Shown here piece by piece: positions 44,301 to 53,529 of a stretch of DNA of 64,000 nt. Where the stretch lies: the NCBI RefSeq assembly GCF_003589595.1, contig NW_020653397.1:1721092-1785091 (forward strand). Direction: 5' to 3'. Each line of letters starts with the position of its first letter. Positions within the stretch are counted from its first letter, which is position 1. Made by a program: the position numbers and the translations under genes. Under the pieces are notes generated by a model. That model did not search any database, was not told the DNA's origin, and saw only the letters and a program-made list of their open reading frames with translations. This DNA comes from Hyposmocoma kahamanoa (taxonomy: Eukaryota > Arthropoda > Insecta > Lepidoptera > Cosmopterigidae).

Positions 44301-44346
44301 ATTTCAAGGCAAAGGCCTATATTCGGGAGGCCTCGACGTGCCTACG

Positions 44347-44386
44347 TCACGTGATGGATGGTCGGCAACTTCTCTCTGTGACGTCA
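44347..44386. promoter_or_regulatory. E-box/CRE pair
   Basis: TCACGTGA (44347-44354) and TGACGTCA (44379-44386), both perfect palindromes, lie 25 bases apart, about 450 bases downstream of the candidate minus-strand exon. This suggests an enhancer or promoter element. Function is inferred from motif identity only. Confidence 0.4.
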
Positions 44387-44831
44387 TCGCAGGTGTACGC
44401 ACTTGTTTTTATGTAGCGCTACGCTGTACCTACAGGTGTGTTACGTTCTTTATTCTTTGATAAAAATAAAAATCGATATTTTGTTCGTAGATAAATCGTC
44501 TCAACGTTATAAAAACTAAAATTTAAAATTTGAATATGACTGTTTCAATCAGCCATAATTCAATATTTTAAATCGAATTGCATTCTTTTTTGAAATTCGA
44601 ACATAATAATTTAAATATTTGGGGTTTTCGATTACAACTTATATTTGCAGTTCGTAAATAAAACACGCAGTAATAAAAATGTATAAGTAACTGATAAAAT
44701 TAACTTTGTGCTGCCAATGTTTACATTGTAGTTCCCGAAACGTGCCCAAGAAATTAAATTGATTACGTAGTTTATTTTCGAACTGCAAATAAGGTTGTAA
44801 GTAATCAGAACGATCATACCTGGGTACTCAC

Positions 44832-44918
44832 CAGGGCTGCCCAGAAACACGGAGGAGTAGACCCGCCGCGCAACGTCCGGCGGCGACGACCATTCGCGTC
44901 GCGACGGACACCATTTGC
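44832..44918 (-). CDS. Candidate coding exon, gene unknown
   Basis: On the minus strand a pyrimidine-rich acceptor (TTATTTTTTCCAG, intron ends 44919) precedes 87 bases, then a consensus donor GTGAGT (44831-44826). GC is far higher than in the flanks. Two readings are possible. If the exon is internal with one base carried from upstream, it is open as GKWCPSRREWSSPPDVARRV then YSSVFLGSP, phase 1 at both ends. If it is the first coding exon, ATG at 44914 in good insect context (GCAAATGG) starts MVSVATRMVVAAGRCAAGLL then LRVSGQP. I cannot name the gene. Neighbouring exons were not found in the window. The splice signals and composition make it the best coding candidate here. Confidence 0.5.
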
Positions 44919-44999
44919 CTGGAAAAAATAATACATTTTTCAAATTAGAACACTGTCAAATTTTAAACGATTTGGAATAGTTTAGAGCACTAATAAGGG

Positions 45000-46795
45000 T
45001 TTTCGAATATCGAAAGCTGGGAAATATCTTTTTTTTTTAATTTGAAAGTCATCCCCTACAAACATTAGGCCTCTATTCCGGTAACTGTTAGAGGTATTTA
45101 CAATTATTCGTATTGCGTGTTATAGAAAATGTGGATGGAAATATAAGGAAAGGTCGACCTCAGCGTGCAAAATCTCAACCAAATCGAGACTGATGCGAGC
45201 GAAGTCTCTACCTACCCCACTGGGCAATTGCAATTGTCCCCAGTTAACTAGTACTTTGATCAGCACATAACGATAAAGGAGGGCTCCAGCGACCCTCCTC
45301 ATACGAGAAAAAGCCATTACAATTCCTACTAATGTACTATCGCGACACATGAGACAACGACATTCGATTCAACAAAAAACTCAAACATTAAGCTCTTCCC
45401 GCCTATCTAATGGATTCATCCTACTCTCCCAGGACCTCAACGTCATTACGCAAAAAAAAAACAGAAAAAAAGAAAAAAAACACTCGAAAAACACCTCCTG
45501 GGAGAACCAAGGTGTTGCCACCCTAAGTCTTTTCTTACCCCAGAGCGTAGGGCGGCAATATCATACACCATTAGCAATTTCCCTACTTTTTAACAGTGTC
45601 ACACTGCATAAGCACCGTTATTGTCAGATTAGATAACACGACACGGTTGACCAGTTATAAAAAAAATGAGAATTAAAAATGCGAACAATTTATGGGGGAC
45701 CTATACGATGCTCTTTTTTTAATTCTTTAATTGAATGATAATACAACTACATGTAAGTTGCATGCAGGCAACACTGCGGGGGTCGAATTTTGAATTCGTA
45801 TTTTAAAAAGAATGCAAGCACCATAATTTTCTCTTGCGTTATGTTCCTTTTTGGAAATTCGTAATTCGAACAAAAGCGCGCGCGGCTCAATGGTGCATGC
45901 ATGATTGATAGCGGAGCAATGACGTCGCGCGAGTCGGAATGAACGGTCGATTTTTCGAAAAATAAAAAAGTTCTTGACCTCTGTTGTCTTTTTGAATAGA
46001 TAATTTCTCTGTTCCATGTTATCCTGGTTATCATTTCTAAACCTATCTTTATGGACAGAGAAATTAAATTTCCATTCATTTTAACCAGTGAACACTTTTT
46101 CAAAATCTTGTTGTCATGACTGTTTAATATATATAACCATTTTTTTAAAAAAAGAACAAAAATATACTAGGCATATAAATAAAATTATTATACAATTTTT
46201 CTAAGTAACATCGAGTACACAATTGAGTTTCTAAGTGTAATATCTGCAAAATCTTGACTTAACAAAATAATAGATGTTTATTAATGTCGCAGCAAAATCG
46301 AAAATGGAGAACAACAACCGTAAAGCAAAATTACGTCGTAGCGAGAAGCGAAAATTGCGTCATAACAGCGAGAAAGAAAAAAGTTTAGCACCATAAACAA
46401 ATAGTAAAAAAATCTTGTAACCGAAAATTTGGGGCCACTCTAAATAAGAATTAAAGTAAAATTGGTGAGGTGTGACTCCCTTCGCGAGGGATATTACAGT
46501 GTATTCATAAGGCGAAAAATTGTAATAACCTGGCGAATTTTTTAGGGCGAGGTGTTATATTTATGGAAACGCGAGGGGGCGAGAGGAAATTGTCCAAATA
46601 TGCCTCTTATATCCAACCGGTCGTGACGACACGTGTTATAATGTGCAAGGAAAGATGGGAGGTAATAGAGTTGCATGTTCTTTATCTTGCGAAGGTGGAG
46701 TGAAATAAATAACAAAACATCAGAGAGGTAAAACGGGCTCCAATTCGTTTCAACGGCGACAAAAAATGTAGTACGGATTTTTTTATTTACCTATA
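45000..46795. other. Unassigned unique sequence
   Basis: The stretch 45100-45640 is less AT-rich, with a homologous-looking CTCCCAGGACCTCAACG and CCTCCTGGGAGAACCAAGG pair and ORFs on both strands (77 and 95 codons). I do not recognise a protein or repeat. The remainder is AT-rich. No other feature is seen. Confidence 0.3.
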
Positions 46796-46799
46796 TTAC

Positions 46800-47052
46800 C
46801 AAGGTACGGGACGAACGAGTCGTGCGCCTGCTGATAAGCGACACGCCTATCCAAAACAGTTGCACCGCTCAGTGCTTTAAATCGCATAGATCTGAGGGGC
46901 AACGAACTGCGCTCGAGTCATAAGGTGCCACAGATGCCACCTTTAAAATTGTAACGCAGTAATGCACATATGCTGCTTGGCGGCAGAAATAAGCAAGGTG
47001 GCAGTACTTCCCTAGACGAATTCTTTCACAGCTCTACTGCTGCTAAATGTGC
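46800..47052 (+). repeat. Fam-A repeat
   Basis: ACGGGACGAACGAGTCGTGC, GCCTGCTGATAAGCGACACG, CAGTGCTTTAAATCGCATAG, ATCTGAGGGGC, GCTGCTTGGCGGCAGAAATA, AGCAAGGTGGCAGTACTTCC and GAATTCTTTCACAGCTCTAC. The region around AAGTCCCATGTGCC is deleted. Confidence 0.8.
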
Positions 47053-47852
47053 GTTTCACAAAAACCGTTCGACTCTATGAAGTCTACAAGTCCTTTGTTT
47101 CGTATACCTACTTGAAAGTAAGAATGTATAATACTAATTTGTGTGATTCACGCACTCTAATTACCTGTCTAAACTTTTATATAATAAGCTATAATTAAAA
47201 AACTAAAATAAAACGAGGAGGCTCACACCATCAAGCGAAACTTGAATAAACAAAAAAAAACTAACCATTTCCAACGTTACAATAGAAGTACATTTAAAAA
47301 CAATAATTAACAATGGTTATCGAGTGAAAATAATTGTCGGTTGCGCTCAAAATAATCCCCCGGAGATCTAATTCGAATGAAGAACTATAATTAAGTAAAA
47401 TCCGTTCCTTTTCAATGATAGAAATCAAGAATCGAGAAATCAAAACAGTTTTTCGAATACACCAATTGTTTTTAAATTTTCTGAATAAAACGGAACGCGG
47501 TAAAAAAAGAAATATGAATGTATAATTGCCGTGTTATTCGTGTTTTGCATTGTTTTAATAATGATAGTTGATTATATGGTAGAATGTTTGATACATTTAT
47601 ACCTATTGTACTTAATTGCCAACAAATGGGCATTTCTTTTCGTGTGAATTATGGTGTAAATGATGTTCGAAGGTACACTGCCGTATTGCGAAAAGGAACC
47701 GTTTTTCAGAGCTAACGCAAAATTTCTGTCAAAAGTAAAAATTACCCATACTGGAAGCATTAAAACAGTTTATAATTTTGTACAAAAGCCGCTGTTACGG
47801 AGAAAAAGTACCTTTGGCACGACCTGTTAAGTAATGTCAAAAACTAAATTAT

Positions 47853-48452
47853 AGTCTGTCTTTTTTTAAGACGGAGTAAAATGACATACGTAAAGTTGCC
47901 AGTTTTCATAAAAGTTTAAATAGTTATGTAGTTGTTGTCGATATTTTTATCGATAGATTCTGAAAGAAGATAGAATTTTGCCAAAAATGACTGAATTGTA
48001 AATGTAACGACGTTCTAATTATTATTAATTGCGTTAATGATTTCTTTATTCTTATTTTGACAATTGACCTACTATGGTCGAAATTAATTTTTGTTCATAT
48101 ACATTTTAAGAAGAATGGCCGAATTTGATTATCTATATTGAAGTAAAATGAAAATCTTTGAAATGGGTCTCCTCTCTGTATTTTTCATAAACATAGTTCT
48201 AAATGTAGCGTATGTATGTTTGAACTTACAAAAATTGACAATTCAAATGAACTTGTGCTCTGTAATTGCATGAATAATGGGTCGAGGATGATTCAAATGA
48301 AATAAGTTCAGCAATTTATTCCATAAGTGTGACCAATATTTAACCGATAGTCGATAGAATATTTATCGACTGCAATCACTAGCTGCTCGTAAGCGGGCAA
48401 CACTTTTGCACAATGAACTGTCATTTTACTCCGTCTTCAAAAAAGATAGACT
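47853..48452. mobile_element. 600 bp terminal-inverted-repeat element
   Basis: The left end AGTCTGTCTTTTTTTAAGAC, GGAGTAAAATGACA and the right end TGTCATTTTACTCCGTCTTC, AAAAAAGATAGACT are inverted repeats of about 34 bp with three differences. Subterminal GTCGATATTTTTATCGATAG (47939) and a related inverted GATAGAATATTTATCGAC (48352) extend the symmetry. The middle is AT-rich and has no transposase frame. A target duplication is not obvious, so the superfamily is open. Confidence 0.7.
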
Positions 48453-48599
48453 TCAATAAAACTGCTTCCGTGGCCAAATTTTGTAGTAAAGGGATCTAAC
48501 GTCATTACTTTGTTCTCTCAATAACTACGACTCTCATTTTTGCACAGCAAGCATTAATTTATGTTGCATACGGACTGATAACAATAGATTCCCGTATAT

Positions 48600-48640
48600 C
48601 ACGCTGATTTGGTTGCCACCACGTTGATTTGGTTGACGAC
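48600..48640 (+). repeat. Short tandem duplication, about 20 bp
   Basis: CACGCTGATTTGGTTGCCAC and CACGTTGATTTGGTTGACGA lie head to tail. A local duplication, nothing more is seen. Confidence 0.5.
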
Positions 48641-48799
48641 CATACGCGGATTTGACTTGGTCACTAAATTACCGAAATGGAAATATATCTATAATAAAAT
48701 AAACCAATGCTAGTTGCGCGTAACTAATGCTAGTAACGCGTAATTGCACTATCTCTAAAGATAGTAGACGAGATAACTTTTTTTTTATAATTTTAAGCC

Positions 48800-49000
48800 T
48801 ATCTACACGCCTATCCATAACAGTTGCAAAGCCACTCTGAGCTTTAAATCGCAAAGATCTGATAGGCAGTGCCACTGCACCCGTCACCCTGAGACATAAG
48901 TTAACAAGTCCCGTGTGCCTGTAATGTCACCAGCATCCTTACCATTCAAAACCGGAACACAGTAATGCGGACACACCTCTTGGCGACAGAAATGTCTGTA
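48800..49000 (+). repeat. Fam-A repeat
   Basis: CACGCCTATCCATAACAGTT, GCCACTCTGAGCTTTAAATC, GCAAAGATCTGATAGGCAGT, GCACCCGTCACCCTGAGACA, TAAGTTAACAAGTCCCGTGT, CACCAGCATCCTTACCATTC and AAAACCGGAACACAGTAATG. The extreme 5' and 3' ends are lost. Confidence 0.8.
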
Positions 49001-49004
49001 GGAA

Positions 49005-49815
49005 CTGTCAATAGGGATCGCCAGAAAGAGATTGCTATCTAGCAATAGCTTCCTGTTAACCGTATTTTATTTGTTTTTATATTTTGGTTATGCGTGTATT
49101 AAAGTGTATTTATATAGTATTGAATATTTAAGGCTTACGTAAGTCTACATGCGTCAAGTTTATAGTTTATTTACAGATTTAAAAGTACGTAAAGTTTTAT
49201 ACTGTCTCCATAAATGTTATCTATTTCATGACGTCATTCACTTATTCGAAACCATAAACGGAAGAGGTTTTAAAAACTTAAACGTCGCAGTGACAAATTA
49301 CAGCAAATGGAACAAATAAAAATATACGACACTCATACAAGAACTAGCAACAAAAAAAAACGAAAAAGGGAAACGCCGACGAAACGGAGGCAATGCTAGA
49401 GAAAAATGGCGGGACTTTGTTCACACAGTTTTTACACTTTTTGAGTTTATTAATTCTTTGTTATTACTGATGGCTTTATTGCCAATGTTCAATAAATCAA
49501 TAATTAAATAGGCAATGGAAGGCTCGCATAAAACACGTAAGTCTCTGCGGAGCAGAAAAATACACCGAGTGATTTACGATGAGAAGAGGGACCCTCGCCG
49601 CTGCCAAATGCTATCCTCCCAGGTGCTCCTTGCCTGATACACGCATATCGCCTATTGGTTAATTTATTTCATTTGCTGACGAGGTTTTCTCTCGCTTTTG
49701 GGTGACGATTAAAACCTTGATCTCGTGGGTGTCCTAAATAGCGTCTTTTTTTGTATAATGTCAACAAGTACCCATAACAATTGAAAATAACTACAAATGT
49801 TTTATAGAAGCAAAC
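49005..49815. other. Intergenic, no gene recognised
   Basis: AT-rich with one GC-richer stretch at 49540-49640 that shows no ORF or splice support. Confidence 0.3.
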
Positions 49816-49821
49816 CGACCG

Positions 49822-49975
49822 CAATCCTGGTTTGCCACGCAGAGGTTCCAGGTTTGATTACGGTGGCGGGAGAAATATTTGTATGGTCTATATTTCGATA
49901 TTATATATCGATTTATTTATCTCGTTATTTTGGGTGTAATTTGTGGTTGTGTGTGTCCATGGCATGTCATATAAT
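49822..49975 (+). mobile_element. SINE-C copy, diverged head
   Basis: GGTTTGCCACGCAGAGGTTC, CAGGTTTGATTACGG (decayed B box), GGGAGAAATATTTGTATGGT, CTCGTTATTTTGGGTGTAAT, TTGTGGTTG and GTGTGTCCATGGCA follow the SINE-C order. The A box is lost. Confidence 0.7.
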
Positions 49976-49979
49976 ATAT

Positions 49980-50865
49980 TTAGCGCATTTTTTTTCTTGG
50001 ATTTAGGCTTGGCTATAAGTCCTTTGAGCCATGTCTTCGTTTAATTATCGGGATCATTAATGAATATTTTCCATTGCAGTTCTAATACATTATGTTTTCA
50101 CTTCCACTAAATAACATTATTGTCACCTTGAACAAAAACTTTGAATTGGTAATAAGTGGCATTTTCAGGATAAACTCTGGTTTAAAATAAGGAATATAGT
50201 TGTAACTTTCTTCGTTTTTTCTTCATATATTTAAAATAAAACAATCTTTGTAAAAACTGTACTTGTAACTTGAAAAGTCCGTCATTTTTCTATATTTATG
50301 CATGATACAGTATTTCCACAACGCGGGCTTTGAGTGTGTGCGTTAATAAACAAATGTTACGTAGTTATAATTGGTGTAATTATTTAGGACATTATTGATA
50401 TTAAAGATGTACGGAAACTGAAACTTTTTAAAGGTAACCGGTGCCCCGGTACACATTCATACAAAAACTTCGTAGGTAGGTATCAGTGCCGGGGTCGGTC
50501 GGTATAAAGCAATTTCCCTAATGGTCGCTCTAACTGCGTCCGCCGCTTCGCCATCGATCGAAGAATGTCCTTTTTGCTCCACCTCCCTACTCCATCCTTT
50601 TAGCTGATAACCTTACTATTTCGACTGTATTTACCTTCAAATCTCTTTGGTATACGATATCGTTGCTTCTAGTAAATGAGATTTGAAACGAGATACCTGC
50701 GAGCGATGGTAGCCTGGTATTTAGTTCTAGTTGGAGACGCTTTTCTATTACAAGTTGACGTTTTCTGCTGGGTTTATCATGATCCTCACCTTCCAGTAGC
50801 AAGCCTGGAATGGAATGGAAGACAAGCGTGGAAGTATTTTATGATATTGAAGTTGTATGGATATT
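49980..50865. other. Intergenic, no feature recognised
   Basis: No supported gene or repeat. The ORF that starts at 50676 is open only because it runs into a LINE fragment. Confidence 0.3.
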
Positions 50866-50867
50866 CC

Positions 50868-51012
50868 AAGGATTTGCATGAAGCAGACTTGTTCCCTGAA
50901 CGCTATAACTTGGACCTTTGCAAGGCGAGAGTGAATAGATATTGTTTAGATATGCGTGCTCGAGCGTAGATTTCATCGTCACCTTCCATCAGGTGAGATG
51001 GAAGTCCAATGC
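50868..51012 (+). mobile_element. LINE RT C-terminus and 3' UTR fragment (SINE-F partner)
   Basis: The frame encodes ADLFPERYNLDLCKARVNRY, C, then LDMRARA and a stop. FPERYNLxxFKARVNRHYL is a usual lepidopteran LINE C-terminus. The 3' UTR has CATCGTCACCTTCCATCAGG and TGAGATGGAAGTCC, found also in SINE-F at 53295. A 50 bp Fam-A-like scrap (51010-51055, CTTCCCTGGACGAATTC) follows. Confidence 0.65.
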
Positions 51013-51055
51013 TGACATTACTTCCCTGGACGAATTCTTAAACACGTACCATGCT
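51010..51055 (+). repeat. Fam-A scrap
   Basis: AATGCTGACATTACTTCCCT followed by GGACGAATTCTTAAACACG resembles the Fam-A 3' region with the GGCGGCAG block deleted. Confidence 0.4.
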
Positions 51056-51066
51056 AGATTTTACTA

Positions 51067-51939
51067 GGTTAAAACCGGGATAGATGCCGCAGTGGGATAG
51101 GTGCCTCGTTTTCAAAAAACCTAAGTTCCCCAAATCGCAACAAAGAATAATTAGTTTAAATAAGGAGTATAGACACCATTTATCAAGGTCCCGGCAGGGC
51201 TTCATGTGGAATAGACGCGTTTGGCTTGTGCATACGTTTATCTCCGCGACGAACACGATAAACGGTTCAAAATTTCAGACGCAAGTATTTACTGTCGCAT
51301 AATTTTGTAAGTTATAATAAATTCCGTTTTATTTTTATTATAACTATACACTGGTTCATTAACTGCGCACCTAGGTGTCAATAATCGCTCTTTTTTATAT
51401 AGCTTAGTTATATAATAAAAGGACATCTATCCATATCGAACAGGATAGACGCCTCCATTTTTCGCGCCAACGCGAAGTTTAAAAGTAAGTAAAAGTAACC
51501 AAAAAGACAAATTATTCATAGTTCAAACTGCGAACATTTTTGTATAGAATGTTTTGATAGCTACAAAAATACGAAGTGAAGTAGGTAGTAACTTTAAATA
51601 CGCTTATATTTACTATTAAAGATGTAATAAGTAGATAAAAGATTACAAATAAAACATTTTATTATGAATTTTACTATTTCATTCTAAAGGGCATCTATCC
51701 TTCTTGGTATTTTCATTGTGTGGCGTCTATCCATAAAGGTAGGCATCTATTCTCAAAAAAATAGGTTTGCAAAAAGTCAATTTCTTCAAAATCAGTAAAT
51801 GTTAGATCAATAAAATCAAGTATTAATGTAATGTAAAAGATTACACTAGTTATATCCATAGGAATTGTTAATGGTAAACTAATAATGTTTAAATTAGGAG
51901 GCCCTTTCAAAAAGTGCGGCATCTATCCCGGTTTTACCC
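51067..51939. mobile_element. 873 bp TIR element, TA target duplication
   Basis: The left end GGTTAAAACCGGGATAGATG, CCGCA (51067-51091) and the right end TGCGGCATCTATCCCGGTTT, TACCC (51915-51939) are 25 bp inverted repeats with one mismatch. TA lies on both sides (51065, 51940), as for Tc1/mariner-type elements. GGATAGATGCC-like motifs recur inside near 51096, 51423, 51443, 51691, 51723 and 51745 in both directions. The 72-codon ORF at 51084-51302 does not resemble a transposase that I know, so it looks non-autonomous. Confidence 0.8.
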
Positions 51940-52017
51940 TACAGAACGTCAAACAAAACAAGTGCATAACCATTATCTAAACGACAGTAACTATTAACTT
52001 GTAAACTATAAGAAAAA

Positions 52018-52345
52018 CATTAGTTTGTTATAATTGTAACAATAATACAAAGATCGAACAGTTAGAAAAATTTCTTCAGTTGGATTCGAACCAACGTCTT
52101 CCAGCAAACTGTGTCAGATGCTACATCAACTAAGCCACGGAGCGAACTAGCGGAACTTACGAATTTTTCTAGGTGCTTGTCGCAGTATTTTGTTGATGAT
52201 TTTAACGACTTTTTTGCCGTAACGCCATCTATGAGAAGGACTCGATTATCGAAGGATTTTTTCTAAGTGTTCCGACACGTTCTTTGTATTAATAATTATA
52301 ACAAACCAGTGGAGTGTGAAGTAATCTCACAAAAATAATTACATG
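52018..52345. mobile_element. Fam-B element, one tRNA-like arm
   Basis: The left arm AATAATACAAAGATCGAACA is followed by a minus-strand tRNA-like module (TTGGATTCGAACCAACGTCT, CTAAGCCACGGAGCGAACTA). The core has GTAACGCCATCTATGAGAAG. The right arm lacks the module and ends TTCTTTGTATTAATAATTAT, AACAAACCAGTGGAG. Confidence 0.75.
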
Positions 52346-52470
52346 TCAAACAATCGTGACATCCAATAACTTAAAAATTGTAAGAAAAACTGTTAACAGA
52401 TCCAATCCTATCGTGTAGTTAGCATTATAATTATAACGCGTGTTCCAAGTAAGCTTTAAACAAATTATTT

Positions 52471-52602
52471 TGACGATCTCCGTGGCCTAACAGTTTACAC
52501 TGCGTTCGATTCCCGGTAGCACCAATCTGAGAAAAGAACTTTTCTAAATTGGTTCTAATCTGAGTGTCCTGGTCCGAAATAATGAGCGTGATTCCCAGGT
52601 CT
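52471..52602 (+). mobile_element. SINE-E copy, head partly deleted
   Basis: CTCCGTGGCCTAACAG (A box) is separated by only a few bases from a B box GCGTTCGATTCCCGGTAGCA. Then AACTTTTCTAAATTGGTTCT, AATCTGAGTGTCCTGG and AATGAGCGTGATT match 23540-23615. Confidence 0.6.
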
Positions 52603-52924
52603 GTGCAATAAGCGCCATCTAGTTGATTTGTTTGTTATCACTAGAAATTAGTGTAGCTTTGATAAGTTGCAGTTTGTCAATATAAAACAAATTATTTACA
52701 AAATAGCTTTTTGGAAAGACTCACCGCGACATCTGGTGTATATAGGTACTAAATACTCTCCTACGCCGTCAATTATTGGTTCTTAGTTTTACTAATGTAG
52801 TTTATACGGATAATTAATACCTTACTAACACGATATGGTTATTTGTCCGAAATAAACTGTGAATTGAATACAGTTTCCCAAAAAAAAAACCCGCCTGTTA
52901 CGTCACCTCCAGGTTATCGACCCG

Positions 52925-52990
52925 TGACGTCACATGATCGATGACAGCGACTGTCAAGGCCGCGTCTGACAGCTGTCAGCTGTCAGCGAG
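52925..52990. promoter_or_regulatory. CRE and clustered TGACAG/CTGTCA sites
   Basis: TGACGTCA (52925-52932), then GATGACAGCGACTGTCAAGG and TGACAGCTGTCA (52967-52978) followed by GCTGTCAGC. Five TGACAG or CTGTCA half sites fall within about 50 bases. Motif-based inference only. Confidence 0.4.
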
Positions 52991-53289
52991 GAACAGCCAC
53001 GCGTAATGGATAACGGCTGATAGTATCGATTGGTTTTATTCGCAGGTCATTGGGATAGTTCATGTCTGATATAATTTTGCATGAGAAGATTTTTGGAAGG
53101 CTTGCCTCTTGTATAGGAAGTCCTGGGATCAGTTCTTGCTACACTGGGAAGGAAAACATCACTATGAAACATAATCTACATGAAGCTGGCGTGTTAAACC
53201 TAAAACTGCTCTTTATTACAACCAAGTGGTTCAAGGTAGATTTATAACTAAACAAGTCCGGGTTCTATTCTCAGCCGTAGCTTGCACCA

Positions 53290-53527
53290 TGAGTATTTAT
53301 TTTTTATATAAAAAATAAGTGCGCATTTGACCTCCATCTCACCTGATGGAAAGTGACGATGAGGTCGAGGATGTAGCATGCACACCTAAATAATGCCTGT
53401 TCACTCTCGCCTTGAAAATAGAGTATGTTTTGAAAACAATGGCTGAAAAAACCATTGAGATTCGAACTCGGTCCTTCCGCAGCGAAAGCTGATGCTCTCT
53501 CAGCTAGGCAATAACCGCCCTTCATTC
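53290..53527 (-). mobile_element. SINE-F: tRNA-like head joined to LINE-derived tail
   Basis: Minus strand: a tRNA-like head with A box TTATTGCCTAGCTGAGAG and B box CGAGTTCGAATCTCAATG. After a short linker comes TTCAAGGCGAGAGTGAACAG, which in one frame reads FKARVNRHYLGVHATSSTSS, LSIR, stop. The same RT C-terminal peptide and 3' UTR occur in the LINE fragment at 50868. A short ATAAAAAATAAATAC end lies at 53290. The head ends at about 53527. Confidence 0.7.
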
Positions 53528-53529
53528 AG

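Noticed and set aside
50676..50969. 97-codon ORF as a gene
   Set aside because: Its C-terminal third is a LINE RT remnant, and the N-terminal part has no support.
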